Part shown: in pieces, positions 35,486 through 45,339 of the stretch | Layout: the number at the start of each line of letters is the position of its first letter | Position numbering within the stretch: the stretch's first letter is position 1 | Origin: Trileptium ribeirensis | Taxonomy: Eukaryota > Nematoda > Enoplea > Enoplida > Thoracostomopsidae | NCBI GenBank assembly: GCA_030248225.1 | Contig: JASANE010007161.1 | Span: forward strand, 26,875 to 90,874 | Reading direction: 5' to 3' | Length of the DNA stretch: 64,000 nt | The notes under the pieces: model-generated | Told to the model about the DNA's origin: nothing | The model's input: the letters and a program-made list of their open reading frames with translations, nothing else | Databases searched by the model: none | Translations under genes and position numbers: made by a program

Positions 35486-35632
35486 TTGGTGCTGCCGTTC
35501 TTGCGCCTGTTTCAGGCTTTCTGCTTTGCCGCCGGTGTTAGCCACCGACATTCGCTACCATCAGTTGATTCAATTCAATTTTCATCTACATTGTTCATCG
35601 ACGACTGGTGGTGGATCAAGGTAATCAAGGTA

Positions 35633-36148
35633 TATTCATACTCAAGAATCTCGTCGGTCATTCCGGCTATTCGTACAGTCATTTGTTCTAATGGTCGTTT
35701 TTGTTGAGAATTTGAACCAGTGGTCCATGATCCGTCATAATTGTTGTATGGTTTCCCAGACTGCTCGAATTGCTGCCAAACATTCTTGTTCCCTAATTGA
35801 GTATCGCGTTCCTTCATGTCGGTATTTGTTGCTACCATAATGGATTACATGTTCACTTCCCGCTTCATCTTCCTGAGCTAAGATGTATCCAATACCATGT
35901 TTACTTTCATCCATATATAGGATGAACGGTTTGTATGGATCTGGATATCCCAATATCGTAGGTGTCGTCATTTTTGTCCTTATGGTATCGAATGCTTGTT
36001 GAGTTTCCTCCATCCACAATTGGCTAAATTTCGCCATTCTTGCTCGTTTATTTGAGATATCGTATAATGGTGCTGCTATCGTTCCATAATGAGGCACGAA
36101 TTGTCTGTAATATCGGGTTAGACTAAGGAAACTTTTAAGTTGTATCAC
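35633..36148 (-). pseudogene. Gypsy-like RT tail and RNase H, first part
   Basis: The frame at 36148-35735 has LTRYYRQFVPHYGTIAAPLY (end of RT thumb), then the RNase H start PFILYMDESKHGIGYILAQ with the catalytic Asp, and YSIREQECLAAIRAVWE with the second acid (Glu). It shifts frame near 35740 and continues to EILEYEYT, where the LINE begins. Confidence 0.88.
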
Positions 36149-36157
36149 CGTTTTCGG

Positions 36158-37192
36158 TTATGAGAAATTCTGTATTTTCTCAATCTTTCCAGGGTCTGTT
36201 GATATCCCTTTATTTGGTACTATTATGTATCCCAGAAATGGAATTTTTTCTTTTAAGAATTCACATTTCGATCCTTTTGTTTTAAGAATCGCTTCTCGTA
36301 ATCGTTGTAGTATTTGTTTGATATCGTACAAATGATCCCAGAACGATGTCGAAAATATTATGATATCGTCTATGTAACATAGACATGATTCCATTAAAAC
36401 GCCCATTTGTACTAACTGCATCATTCTTTGAAATGTTACAGGTGCGTTCGTCAATCTGAAGGACATGACAATGAATTCGAATAATCCTTCGTGACGCATG
36501 AATGCTGTCTTTACTTTGTCTTCTTCATTCATTGATACTTGCCAGTATCCCGATTTGAGATCTAGAGTTGAGAAATACTTTGCTCCGCGTAGTGCGTCTA
36601 ACATTTCATCAATTCTGGCATTGGAAAGCTGTATCTTTTCGTGACTGAGTTAAGCATTCTATAATCCGCCCAGAATCTTTTTGATCCGTCCTTCTTGTTG
36701 GTTAGGACGATTGGTGAAACCCAAGGGCAATATGATCTTCTGAGTACTCCTTGGACGAGCATTTCTTGTACTTGTTTGTTCGAGTGGTTTCGGTCCACAT
36801 ATGGTAGACGTCGTATTGGTTGTTGTATAGGCTTTCCAACTGTGGCTTGAATATAATGTACCATTTGTGTGTTAATACCAATGTCGAAATCTGATTTCGA
36901 GAAGACGTCTTGATAATTGTGCAATACAGTTGCTAAATATGCCTTCCCTTCTTCATCGGTAACCGATTTTTCCAAATCGATTTCGGCCCGTAGTACAATA
37001 TTATTCATGTGCTACGTTTGGCGTTAATTGTTCGATATAGAATAGCCGTTGTTCCATTTTTCGTTCCTGTGCTTCTGTTACCACCATCGATATTGTTTGT
37101 GGATTCTTTATTTGTATATCGCCAGTCCATGATTTAATTATTGGTTTTCCTCGTTTCCCAATTTGAGTCCATTTCGTTTCGTTTTTTTCCAT
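36158..37192 (-). pseudogene. Gypsy-like reverse transcriptase
   Basis: Two overlapping frames: 37008-36598 with QPIRRLPYVDRN, WVSPIVLTNKKDGSKRFWAD and YRMLNSVTKRYSFPMPEL (fingers), and 36604-36158 with KYFSTLDLKSGYWQV, FIVMSFRLTNAPVTFQ and the active-site LCYIDDIIIFS (residues 77-80 of this frame). A single frameshift near 36600 separates them and a stop near 36155 follows. YIDD, the LTNAP block and order with RNase H and integrase are Ty3/gypsy features. Confidence 0.92.
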
Positions 37193-37517
37193 TCGATTTC
37201 GTTTCTTTTCGAATCAATAGATTGTTTTTTGAGCTTTTTTCTCGACAACTACTGTTTTTATAATTTTTTCTTCTACTTTGCGTTGGTCTTCAATTATTTC
37301 ATTTCTACCGTATTTAAACTGCATACCGGCACCATAATGTTGCCTTTTTCCACTTTGATTACACTATTTCGTATCGCTAGGCCATTACTGTTTTTTATTA
37401 ATGGTTCCACTATTATCGTGTTTTCTCAATCCGGTATTTTTGCTTCGATGAATTTTGTCGGCCATGGTGGGATTATTTGTTTATATGAACATTTGCAGAT
37501 TTGGATTTGAATTTCTT

Positions 37518-37890
37518 CTATTCCTTTGATCGTCCCATTTCGTTGATTCGCCAGCTATGGGGTATCGGTTGATCATTCGTTTTGATTCTCAGTTGTTGAT
37601 AATCGATTACTAGCTCAAAAGCTGCCAAAAAATCATGTCCATATATCGTAATTTTTGAAATGTTCTTGATTTCAATGAATGGGATCCTTCGTATTTTCTT
37701 TTCCAAGTGGACTTGTACGAAAAAATAGCCCATTGCTCTTTCTGCTAATTCTCCATTGAATCCCACTGCATACAATACTGTTTCTCGAAATGGCAAATGT
37801 TTAAAATATTTTTTATACTATTCCTCACTAATGATCTTGACTTGCGATCCGGTATCAACTAATCCTCGTAATGTTTTGTTGCCTTCTGGA
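37518..37890 (-). pseudogene. Retroelement aspartic protease
   Basis: The minus strand reads LRGLVDTGSQVKIISEE with the DTGS active site at 37856-37845. After one in-frame stop near 37817 comes the 92-codon frame 37796-37518, with a hydrophobic strand pattern and ITIYGHDFLAAFELVIDYQQ (equivalent of the ILG-DFL..IDY block). Length and order between gag and RT fit. Confidence 0.8.
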
Positions 37891-38149
37891 TATGTGTCGA
37901 TGTAATACCTTGATAGGACTGTCGGGTCGCTACTCGGTTAGTGTTCTTGTGATTTGTTGACTTAGTTCATTTCTATAAATTTTATTTTCTTTTCATCTGA
38001 TGATATATATCCTCGATTTTCTCTAATTCGTTTTGAAGACCTCTTTGTCGTTCTACTACACTCGACGTTGATACTTGGTTTTCCGCTTCTCCATTTGGTT
38101 GATTTGATCGATTCGGCAATATTCTATAACGATTTTGGTCTTGTTGTTG

Positions 38150-40701
38150 GTTTGCTTTTTGGTTCTCTCTTGAATTTTATCCCATATTTCTTGAGAAACA
38201 TTGTTCCGTTCTACGACCGAATTTTCCACATTTAATGCATCTCGGCGGTGTTTGGTTCATTAACGTCTGTCGAATTTGTGGCTGTTGGTTTGCCACTGGC
38301 GCTGGCATTCTTTGTTGCTGTTGCCAGTTCATTTGAGGTTGTGTTGGTTGCTGTGGTACCTGTGTTGGGTACTTCGCTTGTGGTGTTGGTTGTTGTAATT
38401 CCATCTGCCCATAGTATGGTTGCATCGGTTGAGATCAATTCACATGCATTTGTGTTGGCGTCATTGGTATCGGCATCATCCATGGTTGCGCCATTTGTTG
38501 TTGTTGTGGCTGTCGTAATCATATCGATTGATTGTTCCACCGTTGTTGGTGCCACGGCATTGGTGGTCTTTGTGCCCTTGGTCGCCACATTTGTTGGTTA
38601 ATGTTTGGTCTCGTTCTTACAGTTTCATTTGGTCGATTTGATTGTATTTCACGATACTTTGGTCGTTGTTCGTTTGTGCTTTATAATCCTTCGGTCATTT
38701 GTTGATCCAAGCTTTCGACTGCCTCTGCTTTCTCTGATAATTTCACAAAAGTTTCTTCTTTTGTAGCACATAAACTGTTTCGGATTTCGTCCTTTAGTCC
38801 CTTTATTAGTGCTGATTTGAGGACCTTTTCGACAATTGATTCGGGTAAATTTCAAGTGTCAATACTTCTAAGTATTCTTCTGCTTTTCCTCGAATTTTAC
38901 TTTAAATACTCGAAGTTTTCTTGTTCGTCCTCGATACCATCTTGAGCCAGTGCTTTTTCAAATTCCTTGCGGAATTTTTCGAAGCTTGTTTCGTGTTTAT
39001 ATTGTAAATTTCGCACTTCGTTCTCCATTTTGACCAAAATTGCTTGGCTGGTCACTTGTTCTATTGTATTTGGTATTTGCGGCGATTCTTTAGTTGCCAC
39101 CCTGATCAACGCTTCGATCAATAGTTGGTTTATTGTCACTAGGTCATTACTTTGTTTACCACGATTATTGATTTGGTTCATTGTTGCTTGTTGTGATTGT
39201 TGGTATTGGTACATATACGGTTTTGTGTTGGTAGTGGTACACCGGGATTGATCGTTGAATTGTTCGTAATGAATGGCATTCGGTTGACTTGTGGGGCTGT
39301 TGGTGTTGTGCCATATGCCCCGTTTTGAATTGCGCCGGTTGCTATTCCTTGATGTTGATTGCAAGTATTCATTGTTTGAGATGCGCCACAATTTGTTGTT
39401 ATATACGGAATTTGTATTTGGTTATATATATTCGCCGTTTGAGTTGCACCATTTATTGCATGTGGTACTTGTATTTGGTTCCATGCATTCATGCATTAAT
39501 TGGCTTGCACTACCTCGTTCTTTATTTAAGCCCATTCGTATTTGATTGGGTTGCTTGTTGACTTGCATTGAATTTGGGACTTGATCATAATTCATACTAA
39601 ACCGTATTTGATTTGTGTCAATTGATTCTTCATGAATACCAAATTGATCACAATGCATTTAATTGATTGTTTGGTTTAAATCGCGTTTGATTCGTATTAC
39701 ATGGTTCTTTTGGTACGCCCTGTTGATCGTTATCTGATTCAATTTGATCGTTATTTCCGTCACTTTGTGTTTGGATCATACCACATTCATTTTGATTTGT
39801 ACCAATTTGGTCATGGTTTATACCACATTGGTCTATATTTACGCCGCTTTGATTTCGATACGCATTTGATCATCTCGGGATTGCCCCGAGTTGATGTTGA
39901 TTTGCATCCATTTGGATTGTTTCGCGTCATTTGTGCCACTTTGGATTTGATTGACTCTATTTATTTTATTGTTCACCATTAATTGTTGTTGTTGTTCTGT
40001 TATTTGCTGGATTTCGACTGTGCTCCATTCCATTTTGGTTGTTCCTTGATCACTAGTCGTAATTGTTATTGCTTTCGTTTGTTCCGAGTTATTGCTACTC
40101 GGCGGTGTTGTATATATTTGGGCCATATTAAAGGGTCTTGACATTCTACGCCTTGTATTACAATTTTCGGTCGATTCTGGCTTTGTTCTTGCGACTGTTC
40201 TTATTGAATCTCATTATATATTTTGTCCAACTATTGTTATTTCGTCGTCATCAGTCTTTTGCGATTCCGTTCTTGGTTGTGCCAATAGAATTTTTGGCTC
40301 GTCCAATTCCATACTTTGGCATAATTGTTGTACGTAGTTCTTTTGTTAGTTGCATGCTTTGCTATGAATTGTTTTTCTTTTTGTCGTTGTAGCTTTTTGG
40401 ATCGTATCCCGAATTTGTTTTTGGAATCTTTATTCTTTTTCGGAATCTTTAATATTTGGGAACAACTCTTCTATGCTTGCTTCTTCATGGAACGTATCAG
40501 TATACGTTTCTTTCAAGCTTTCCTTTTGTCTTGTTGCTCCTTTCTTTTCGGTTCCGGTGTGTTTGGATCGAATCGCATTAGTTCCTCAAGTTCTTTTGTC
40601 GTATTATTCGATATTTGTTATTCTTTGCTCTAAATACTTTCAGGTTCGACTGCCAATTCTTTTGGTGCATTTGCTGCAGGTGGCGTTCGTTGGAGTGGCA
40701 T
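38150..40701 (-). pseudogene. Gag-like protein, Gln/Asn/Thr-rich, with degenerate zinc knuckle
   Basis: Begins with an ATG at 40701 (MPLQRTPPAANAPKEL) and runs through frame-shifted pieces, including 40144-39839 and 39391-38897. Composition is extreme: Gln, Asn, Thr and Ile dominate (for example TEQQQQLMVNNKINRVNQIQ). Near the end (38260-38190) is a CCHC-type knuckle, CIKCGKFGRRTEQC, in which the His is Arg. The Met/Gln/Asn-rich stretch 39660-39180 shows internal repeats of NTCNQ/ATQ..NQIQIP type. The long plus-strand frames over the same region are shadows of this low-complexity composition. Confidence 0.72.
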
Positions 40702-40849
40702 TTCTAATATTTTTGAATTTAGGATAGACTTGCGTAAATCGTCTTACTTATATATGTGGATTAACAATTTTTACAATATAATTTTTATTTTGGCTTATGC
40801 CTTATTTTGGGCTTGGGTCAGTTTTAATTTTTGCGAAAATACTGACCAA

Positions 40850-41985
40850 CTTATTTTATTATAATTATTTCCCACTTTTACACGACATCGTGGTCAGCAT
40901 GTTATATTTTTACAGATTGATGGAGATAGGGGTGGACTGTAGTTTTTATTATGACGGCTATCAGATTATGAAATGGAACCGTATTCGTCACTCGAAGATG
41001 TGGAAGTTTGTACGCGTGGCCAGTAGTATGCCGGTGGGAATAATTTATCTTTTCTTGGCGCGCGTTTAGCTTATTACTCCGTGCCTTTATCTTCTGGCAT
41101 TGCGGCGGCGTGATTATTTCGATTAGCTCGAATTTTAGTTCCAATATAAAGTCAAGACAGCCGAAGTAGAAATGTTTATTCAAAGTTAGTATAATACTTC
41201 GGTAACAATTTATACGCTGATCTACTTTATGCCACCTTATGCACTACTGACTAAGCTACCTAAGCTTCGTTATTTATAAATGTTTTAGCCACTACTCTAG
41301 AAAAGTAGCACAATGATTACCTTGAATTTGATTTCATATACGCCGAATTTAGTTGAGCAAGCCTGCCTTTTTATATTTTTCTCAGGCTCAGGATTGAGCG
41401 CACTATTGCTCTAAGTATTTGACTTCTATTTCACGTTAGGTTAGGTATTATTCCTCTTGTGATGTTTGTACGAAGCCTTCCGGACAGCTAGACCCGTACG
41501 TTTATCTTAGTATCTTAACCTTTTCCTTAGAATTACACTAATAGTTTCCTTAGAGCCAACAGTTTCCGGATGGCGTACTGATGGATCCTGATAACTAGTA
41601 ATATCCCTTGTGGGTTTGTACGAAGCCTTCCGGACGGCTAGACCCGTTCGTTTATTTGATTACCTTATCCTAGGGTCTTAGATTTACACTAATAAGTTCC
41701 TCATTTTAACGTTTCCGCTTCCGGGCGGCTAGCTAGGCCCGATCTATAATTAATACTTGGTTATACTTATGCTCGTGCTCGCTCAGTTTTTATCAGGATA
41801 ATCTAATATTACTAAGATGTAATTAATACTAAGATAATAACCTTATTTGTCCAGCGTGACTCAACGTTAATTGTGAATAAGATTCAGCTCCAAACTTCTT
41901 GCTCATACTTTGCCACTCCGCTAAATTTATCACGCGAAGATCCGTAAAATATCCGATAATTCGCTCAAAAACCTGTGAAATAATC
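40850..41985 (-). repeat. LTR-like copy A of the large element
   Basis: Homologous to 41986-44325 (same orientation) and to 52000-53920 (opposite orientation). Landmarks on the minus strand: AATAAA at 41180-41175 inside CTTTGAATAAACAT; ACTTCGGCTG..TTGACTTTATAT; CCACATCTTCGAGTGACGAA; and CCCACC/CCACCCCTATC. It adjoins gag, as a 5' LTR should. 41450-41720 contains two units of an internal repeat of about 150 bp (TTTGTACGAAGCCTTCCGGA then TTAGATTTACACTAAT). Confidence 0.7.
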
Positions 41986-42134
41986 AATAATTACAAAACA
42001 AGCCATGCGTTGGTTTTCCACTTTTCAGTTGGGGTAGGTGTGGACTATAATTTATTATGGCGGCTATCGGATTATTAAATTGGGATGGGATTCGTCACTC
42101 GAAGATGTGTGGTTCGTGCGAGTAGCCAGTAGTA

Positions 42135-43490
42135 AACTTACTTCTTCGGATACTTCGGATCAACCACTGGCCATCGCCAGGCATTTGTCACGAGTCCAAT
42201 CCATAAGCAGTGGTTGATGGATATAGCCAGGAGCCAGAATCCTGGCTGTTGATTGTGTACGATGAATACATTTGAATTTGAAAACAGATGAACGTACAAA
42301 CGAATTTGAAGACAGTGCTGCAATTTGAAAACAGAAAAACGACGGCAGCACCAGGAAAATCATTACAGCTCAGGGATCGATCCAGATGTGTGCAGACGAA
42401 CTTTGAAGCAGGTTACGGAGGGGCCGGTGACCACATCCAAGGGTAGCGCATTCCATTTAGAGACCACCCGACAGGAAAAAAAGTTACGAGTATATTCATG
42501 ACGAGGTATTAGTTTAGAGCGGATCCTGTACGGATGACCCCTAGTACGTTGGCACACAGCTGGATCGAATAGTTCATGCCAGTCAAACAAATAAAAACCG
42601 TGCACCAACTTATACAAAGTTATTAAATCTTGACGAAGCCTACGCGTCGCCAACGATTGTAAGCCCAAAAATCGCAATCGTTCATGATAAGATAAACTAC
42701 CAGTTCTTAAAACAGATTTTGTCGCCTTTCGTTGTACGTTCTCAACAATGTTTATGTCTCTAACTAAGAAAGGATTCCATACTTCTGTACAGTATTCTAA
42801 AATAGGACGAACTAAGCCCTTATACAAGGGCAAGAACACATGCTTATCCATGTCACCAAATGAGCGACGTATCACATTTAGTACACCAAAGGCTTTTTGA
42901 GTTAAATAAAGACAGTGGTGGGTACTTTTAAAATCAATTGTCACAAAAACACCGAGATCTCTTACAACATCTACTTTGTGTAGTTCGACACCATGTAGCG
43001 TATAGTCATATTTAGCATTATTATATCCGAAGTGAATCAGTTCGCATTTGTTAGCTGCAAAATTTATATTATTATCCACAGACCATCTATCAACTAAGTC
43101 AATATCATTTTGAAACATACGCCTATCCGTGCTAGCCATATTTTTACGTAAGACTTTTGCCAAACGTGTATCATCAGCAAACATACCAACAAATGAGCCA
43201 TTATTGTCACTCAAGTCATTAATAAACATGAGAAATAAAGCTGGACCTAAGACGGATCCTTGGGGGACCCCGCTATATACTGCCGCTAATTCTGACTTGT
43301 AGCCCCCTACAGAAACGTATTGAGATCGGCCTGATAGAAAACACTTGATCCAACTACGTATAGGATCGTTTATACCAAACGCCTTTAGTTTAGTTATAAG
43401 GCGAGAATGGGGGACAGTATCAAAGGCTTTACAAATGTCCAAATAGATAACATCTGCGGTATTGCCTTTATCTACAGATAAAGTATTATC
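42135..43490 (-). mobile_element. 5'-truncated CR1/L2-like LINE with intact RT frame
   Basis: Flanked by TAGTA at 42130-42134 and 43491-43495, a 5-bp target duplication. Its 3' end (left side, minus strand) is ATCCGAAGTATCCGAAG, two copies of a 9-mer, comparable to the ATCAAGGTA pair ending the LINE at 31749-35632. The 5' truncation falls inside the RT palm. The open frame and exact duplication indicate a fairly recent insertion into LTR copy B. Confidence 0.88.
42363..43490 (-). CDS. LINE reverse transcriptase, C-terminal portion, open
   Basis: The frame is open from the truncation point (NTADVIYLDICKAFDTVPHS) to the stop at 42363, about 375 codons; the first Met is at 43442. Visible blocks: YLDICKAFD (RT motif A with catalytic Asp), SGVPQGSVLGPALFLMFIND (motif B), MFADDTRLAKV (catalytic FADD), CELIHFGYNN, the thumb (LVRPILEYCTEVWNP), LSYHERLRFLGLQSLATRRL and the terminal VVSKWNALPLDVVT. 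All catalytic residues of the retained half are intact. The fingers and endonuclease are missing, so it cannot mobilise alone. Confidence 0.92.
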   Translation of the reverse strand, partial: DNTLSVDKGNTADVIYLDICKAFDTVPHSRLITKLKAFGINDPIRSWIKCFLSGRSQYVSVGGYKSELAAVYSGVPQGSVLGPALFLMFINDLSDNNGSFVGMFADDTRLAKVLRKNMASTDRRMFQNDIDLVDRWSVDNNINFAANKCELIHFGYNNAKYDYTLHGVELHKVDVVRDLGVFVTIDFKSTHHCLYLTQKAFGVLNVIRRSFGDMDKHVFLPLYKGLVRPILEYCTEVWNPFLVRDINIVENVQRKATKSVLRTGSLSYHERLRFLGLQSLATRRLRQDLITLYKLVHGFYLFDWHELFDPAVCQRTRGHPYRIRSKLIPRHEYTRNFFSCRVVSKWNALPLDVVTGPSVTCFKVRLHTSGSIPEL

Positions 43491-44324
43491 TAGTATGCCG
43501 ATGGGGATTATTGTTTGTTCTTCGGCGCACGTTATCTAGGTCAGCGTACTTCTTTTTCTAGGCGTTGCTGCGTGACTATTCGAGTTGCTAGATACATGTT
43601 TCCGATATAAAGTCAAACCAGCCGAAGTTTCAATTTATATTCAAAGTTAGTAAATCGCACAACAATTACTAATACGGTTCGGTTCCGCGTAATGTACTAC
43701 GCAAGTACCTTGTCTTATGACTTCCGCGTAGATGATCAACTTCAGTATACTTAGTTTCGCACTCTAATATTTGAGCTCCGGATACGCTCCACACTCAGTG
43801 ATTAAAAACTTGTGGCAATTTGACAACACTCGATTTCCGTGACTAAGCCTTCTACCAAATATTTTCTCTCAAACTCACTTTTGAGCGCACTACTATTCTG
43901 AGTAAGTTACTTAGTACTTGTGGTTATGGTATGTATTGGCTAAATCCTCTTGTGATGTTTGTACGAGACCGCAGGACGGTTCAGTCCGTACGTTTATTTG
44001 AATACCTTAACCTTTGCCTTAGATTTACACTAGCACTTCCTTATGATTTCCTCTTTTGAGGTTGGCACGAGATCGCCGGACACTTCGATCCGTACGTTTA
44101 TCTGAGTACCTTAACCACTTCCTTAGAATTATGCTATTTAGTTTCCATAGAGCTACCAGTGCCAGACGGTTAACTGATAGATCCTAAGTAATTGGTATCT
44201 GTTACTTTCCCCTATATGTTGGTACATAGCCGCCGGACGGTTCGTCTCGTACGTTTATTTAATTACCTTATCCTTTTCCTTAGATTTACGATAATTAGTT
44301 TCCTTATTCTATTCTATTATAGAC

Positions 44325-44820
44325 TATTCTTAGCGCAAACGCAATACAAACAATATTTTGATAGGAGGGCGAAGAAAAGAAGCTTTAATAACGTGGACTT
44401 AGTATTGATGAAAAACCCGAACAAATCCTCAATGGGACCCTATAGCAGCGTGTATCACCCAGAATTCGATAGACTCTATCGGGTCGTTGGAGTAAAATTT
44501 CCGAACATTTTTTAGTAAAAGTCGGTAGTGCAACCCAACGCACAAAATGGTAGTATAATTGCACGCAATTCAAACATTTTGGTGGTGATCCGGAAGATTA
44601 TGCAAGTTATGAAGCCAAACTAAGGCGTGTTCAAAAAGAATCACGCCAACGATTAGCACCTAAAGATTATTACTGCGGAAGATGTCAAGGGTCATGGAGA
44701 GAAGACAATGAAGCAGGACTAGTTATAAAATGGGTGCAATGCGATAGGTGTTTTCTATGGTTCTATCAAGCACGCGTAGGCCTAGAAGATGATCAGCAAA
44801 AAGCGTTATAGTACTGCTCT
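44325..44820 (+). pseudogene. Integrase C-terminal tail and damaged PHD finger (plus copy)
   Basis: 44333-44513 reads LFLAQTQYKQYFDRRAKKRS, then LVLMKNPNKSSMGPYSSVYH and PEFDRLYRVVGVKFPNI, parallel to the minus copy. After a stop and frame shift, 44660-44815 reads DYYCGRCQGSWREDNEAG, WVQCDRCFLWFYQARVGL and LYYCSP. Compared with the other copy the zinc-binding His is Tyr, the following Cys is Arg and the last Cys is lost. The finger cannot fold normally here. Confidence 0.8.
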
Positions 44821-45339
44821 CCCTGAATAAAAATTTATACTACGCAAGAGCATATTTTACAAGGAATAGCGCATGACCACGCCTATGGAGCAAAAAAATA
44901 TAGAAAGAACAATTTTACAGTTTAAAATCGTTTAAATTTTTACATAATCTCAAAAATACTTGATTGTAATAACTATATTATATTTTTATTAATTATAGCA
45001 TTTCAAAAATAATCGTGCGAAATACGGGTAATAATTGCGCTGGTGGAGACGAAGAAAGCGGTGCTGGGACGAACGAAACGAAACGGTCCAAAACGAAACA
45101 AAAACCAAGAATCGACCAATTAGGACGACGATAGAACGGTCGACAATTAACGACGAAGAAATCAATAAGTGATAAAAGAACGACCGAAGAAGTAAGGGTA
45201 AACAATCGGAGTTTCCACGAACGAACCAAAGGGCGAAAAGAATAACCAACTAGAAGAACGGCCGTCCAACGACGTTACCCATTCAATTGCAATCCAAATC
45301 AGATGAATTTCACGCCAGGTCCGAATGACAGAAGAACAT

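Larger units (their letters stand above)
31749..35632 (+). mobile_element. CR1-like LINE inserted into the gypsy pol gene
   Basis: The host frame is cut between EYEYT (35648-35634, minus) and IAYEPGR (31748 side), so the insertion boundaries can be read from the protein. The element has ORF1 with a PHD-like finger and ORF2 with endonuclease and RT, all in plus orientation. It ends in two copies of the 9-mer ATCAAGGTA (35615-35632) rather than poly(A), as CR1/L2 elements do. A 4-bp GTAT at both junctions may be the target duplication. At 3.9 kb it is near full length, but both ORFs are frameshifted. Confidence 0.88.
26000..44325 (-). mobile_element. Very large Ty3/gypsy-like element with PHD finger and third ORF
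   Basis: Read right to left: LTR-like region, gag (40701-38150), protease (DTGS at 37856-37845), RT, RNase H, connection, integrase, PHD finger and a long coiled-coil ORF3. Internal frames carry several shifts and stops, and a LINE of 3.9 kb sits inside, so it is a fossil. Without the LINEs it is still about 13 kb. The left end lacks a recognisable LTR and fades out near 25600-26000. The same modules recur in the plus-strand copy at 44325-53920, so ORF3 belongs to the family and is not accidental neighbour DNA. RT-RNaseH-INT order and YIDD place it with Ty3/gypsy. Confidence 0.85.
41986..44325 (-). repeat. LTR-like copy B, interrupted by a LINE
   Basis: A second copy in tandem with A. Its first part (41986-42134) and second part (43491-44325) align to copy A only when the LINE at 42135-43490 is removed: CCAGTAGTA joins TATGCCG as in CCAGTAGTATGCCGG at 41030. 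The internal repeat with TTTGTACGA and CCGGACG recurs three times at 43950-44260. It ends where the plus-strand copy of the element begins, so its outer LTR end is missing. Confidence 0.68.

Noticed and set aside
37163..41069. Plus-strand frames of 80-120 codons over gag
   Set aside because: Antisense of Gln/Asn/Thr-rich gag; no homologous motif and interrupted in the same places.
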